A program made the position numbers and the translations under genes. From Synergistaceae bacterium UBA1037 (lineage in GTDB: Bacteria > Synergistota > Synergistia > Synergistales > Synergistaceae): a stretch of 7,317 bases of DNA. Shown here in pieces: positions 6,843 to 7,317 of this stretch. The notes below the pieces were generated by a model. That model saw only the letters and a program-made list of their open reading frames with translations. It searched no databases and had not been told where the DNA came from. Positions within the stretch are counted from its first letter, which is position 1, and each line of letters opens with the position of its first letter. The stretch covers positions 1-7,317 of the forward strand of contig DCEE01000044.1 in the NCBI GenBank assembly GCA_002316795.1, read 5' to 3'.

Positions 6843-7170
6843 ATTGGCCTGAGTGTATTCTGTTGCGCTGACTTGTATGCTTCTTGAAAGATCATCAAGG
6901 AGCATCTTTTCTGTTTTTTTTTGCAAAATCCCTGTCACACATGATCATAGTTATCTCAAAATTCAGCCTGAACGACCGGTTGTCAAAATTTGCTGTACCT
7001 ACTACAGCCGAAGTATTATCATCTGCCAGCATGACTTTCTGGTGCATAAAGCCCTTGTTGTATTTGTAGACTTTGACTCCCGCCCTCTCCAGTTCAGACA
7101 GATATGAGCAGGCGAAGAGGCCCACCAGTATGTTGTCGGGTCTTCTCGGTATGATGACGTGTTTTGATCA
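6789..7170 (-). pseudogene. cls: 3' remnant of a cardiolipin synthase (phospholipase D family) gene, truncated and frameshifted
   Basis: Cardiolipin synthase joins phosphatidylglycerol units at the inner membrane and has two HKD motifs. Here only the C-terminal part remains. It begins with KHVIIPRRPDNILV just after a TGA at 7168-7170, continues through the second HKD motif (GFMHQKVMLADD, HxKxxxxD) and GTANFDNRSFRLNFEI, and ends with DRDFAKK. The frame then stops early at 6895-6897. Removing one A from the nine-A run (T9 on the plus strand, 6914-6922) restores about 45 residues: TEKMLLDDLSRS, then ANFLFRL and SDLMASVQ, a normal Cls C-terminus, with stop at 6789-6791. The N-terminal transmembrane segments and first HKD motif are absent and no convincing start is seen; an internal ATG at 7125 is possible. 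It is convergent with the regulator gene, with 10 bp between stops. Identity strong; pseudogene status likely, subject to sequencing error in the A run. Confidence 0.82.
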
Positions 7171-7317
7171 GTATCTGGTCACATACTCGAACCTCTCCCG
7201 GAATTCCTCAGGGGACATGTGAGCCGCCACTGCAAGCTGCACAAACTCCAGCCCCGGCTCAAAATCTTTCTTTTCCAGCCTTATCATGTACTGTCTTGCT
7301 ATCCTGTACTGGATAGA
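7168..7317 (-). CDS. C-terminal end of an unrecognised protein, 5' part outside window
   Basis: An open frame enters from the right edge and gives 49 codons before TGA at 7168-7170. The peptide is soluble-looking and charged, with likely helices: IARQYMIRLEKKD, then FVQLAVAAHMSPEEFRERF, ending YVTRY. I do not recognise the family. It does not look like the region that normally precedes the KHVIIPRRPD segment of cardiolipin synthase, though it is in the same frame. Either it is a separate gene whose end abuts the cls remnant, or a fragment fused to it by deletion. Confidence 0.45.
   Translation of the reverse strand, partial: SIQYRIARQYMIRLEKKDFEPGLEFVQLAVAAHMSPEEFRERFEYVTRY

Noticed and set aside
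6853..7107. Plus-strand open frame opposite the cls remnant
   Set aside because: The minus strand carries the HKD motif in the same interval; the plus-strand product has no recognisable features.
1..7317. CRISPR array, tRNA or rRNA gene, insertion sequence or riboswitch
   Set aside because: No spaced repeat array, tRNA-like cloverleaf, transposase motif or known aptamer pattern was seen on either strand.

Overview
The window holds a divergent catabolic locus. A three-gene molybdenum hydroxylase operon (xanthine dehydrogenase family) reads leftward from about 3510 and runs off the left edge. A large SARP/AfsR-like regulator (1014 aa) reads rightward from 3734. At the right edge lies a decayed 3' piece of a cardiolipin synthase gene, abutting the C-terminus of an unrecognised protein, both on the minus strand.

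Left block (1-3509, minus strand): the gene order is [2Fe-2S] subunit, FAD subunit, molybdopterin subunit, with overlapping ends typical of translational coupling. Together they would make a cytoplasmic enzyme that hydroxylates a purine or another N-heterocycle, or an aldehyde, passing electrons Mo to 2x[2Fe-2S] to FAD. The Mo subunit lacks only its last few dozen residues, which lie beyond base 1. The substrate cannot be fixed from sequence; the Mo-site glutamate of mammalian xanthine oxidase is a glutamine here.

Central intergenic region (3510-3733): it is short and dense. It has a plausible leftward promoter (TTGACG-18-TATAGA), a rightward promoter with a perfect TATAAT, and three tandem 11-bp units with the core TTGACG(C)TT upstream of the rightward promoter. 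A 13-bp inverted copy of the last unit forms the -35 box of the leftward promoter. SARP/BTAD regulators are known to bind direct repeats phased at 11 bp, so this looks like the regulator's own operator and its link to the enzyme operon.

Regulator (3734-6778, plus strand): winged-helix domain, BTAD domain, AAA-type ATPase with intact Walker A and B, and a helical TPR-like C-terminus with no LuxR-type HTH. It probably senses a metabolic signal and controls the divergent operon.

Right edge (6779-7317): the cls remnant keeps an intact second HKD motif, is cut off at its 5' side near 7170, and is out of frame at a run of nine A. 

Organism: base composition near 48% G+C (estimated by eye), frequent AGA/AGG and ATA codons, strong GGAGG-type ribosome sites, and a SARP-like regulator beside a Mo-hydroxylase suggest an anaerobic bacterium such as a member of Synergistota or Clostridia. 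This is a guess from style, not a demonstrated assignment.
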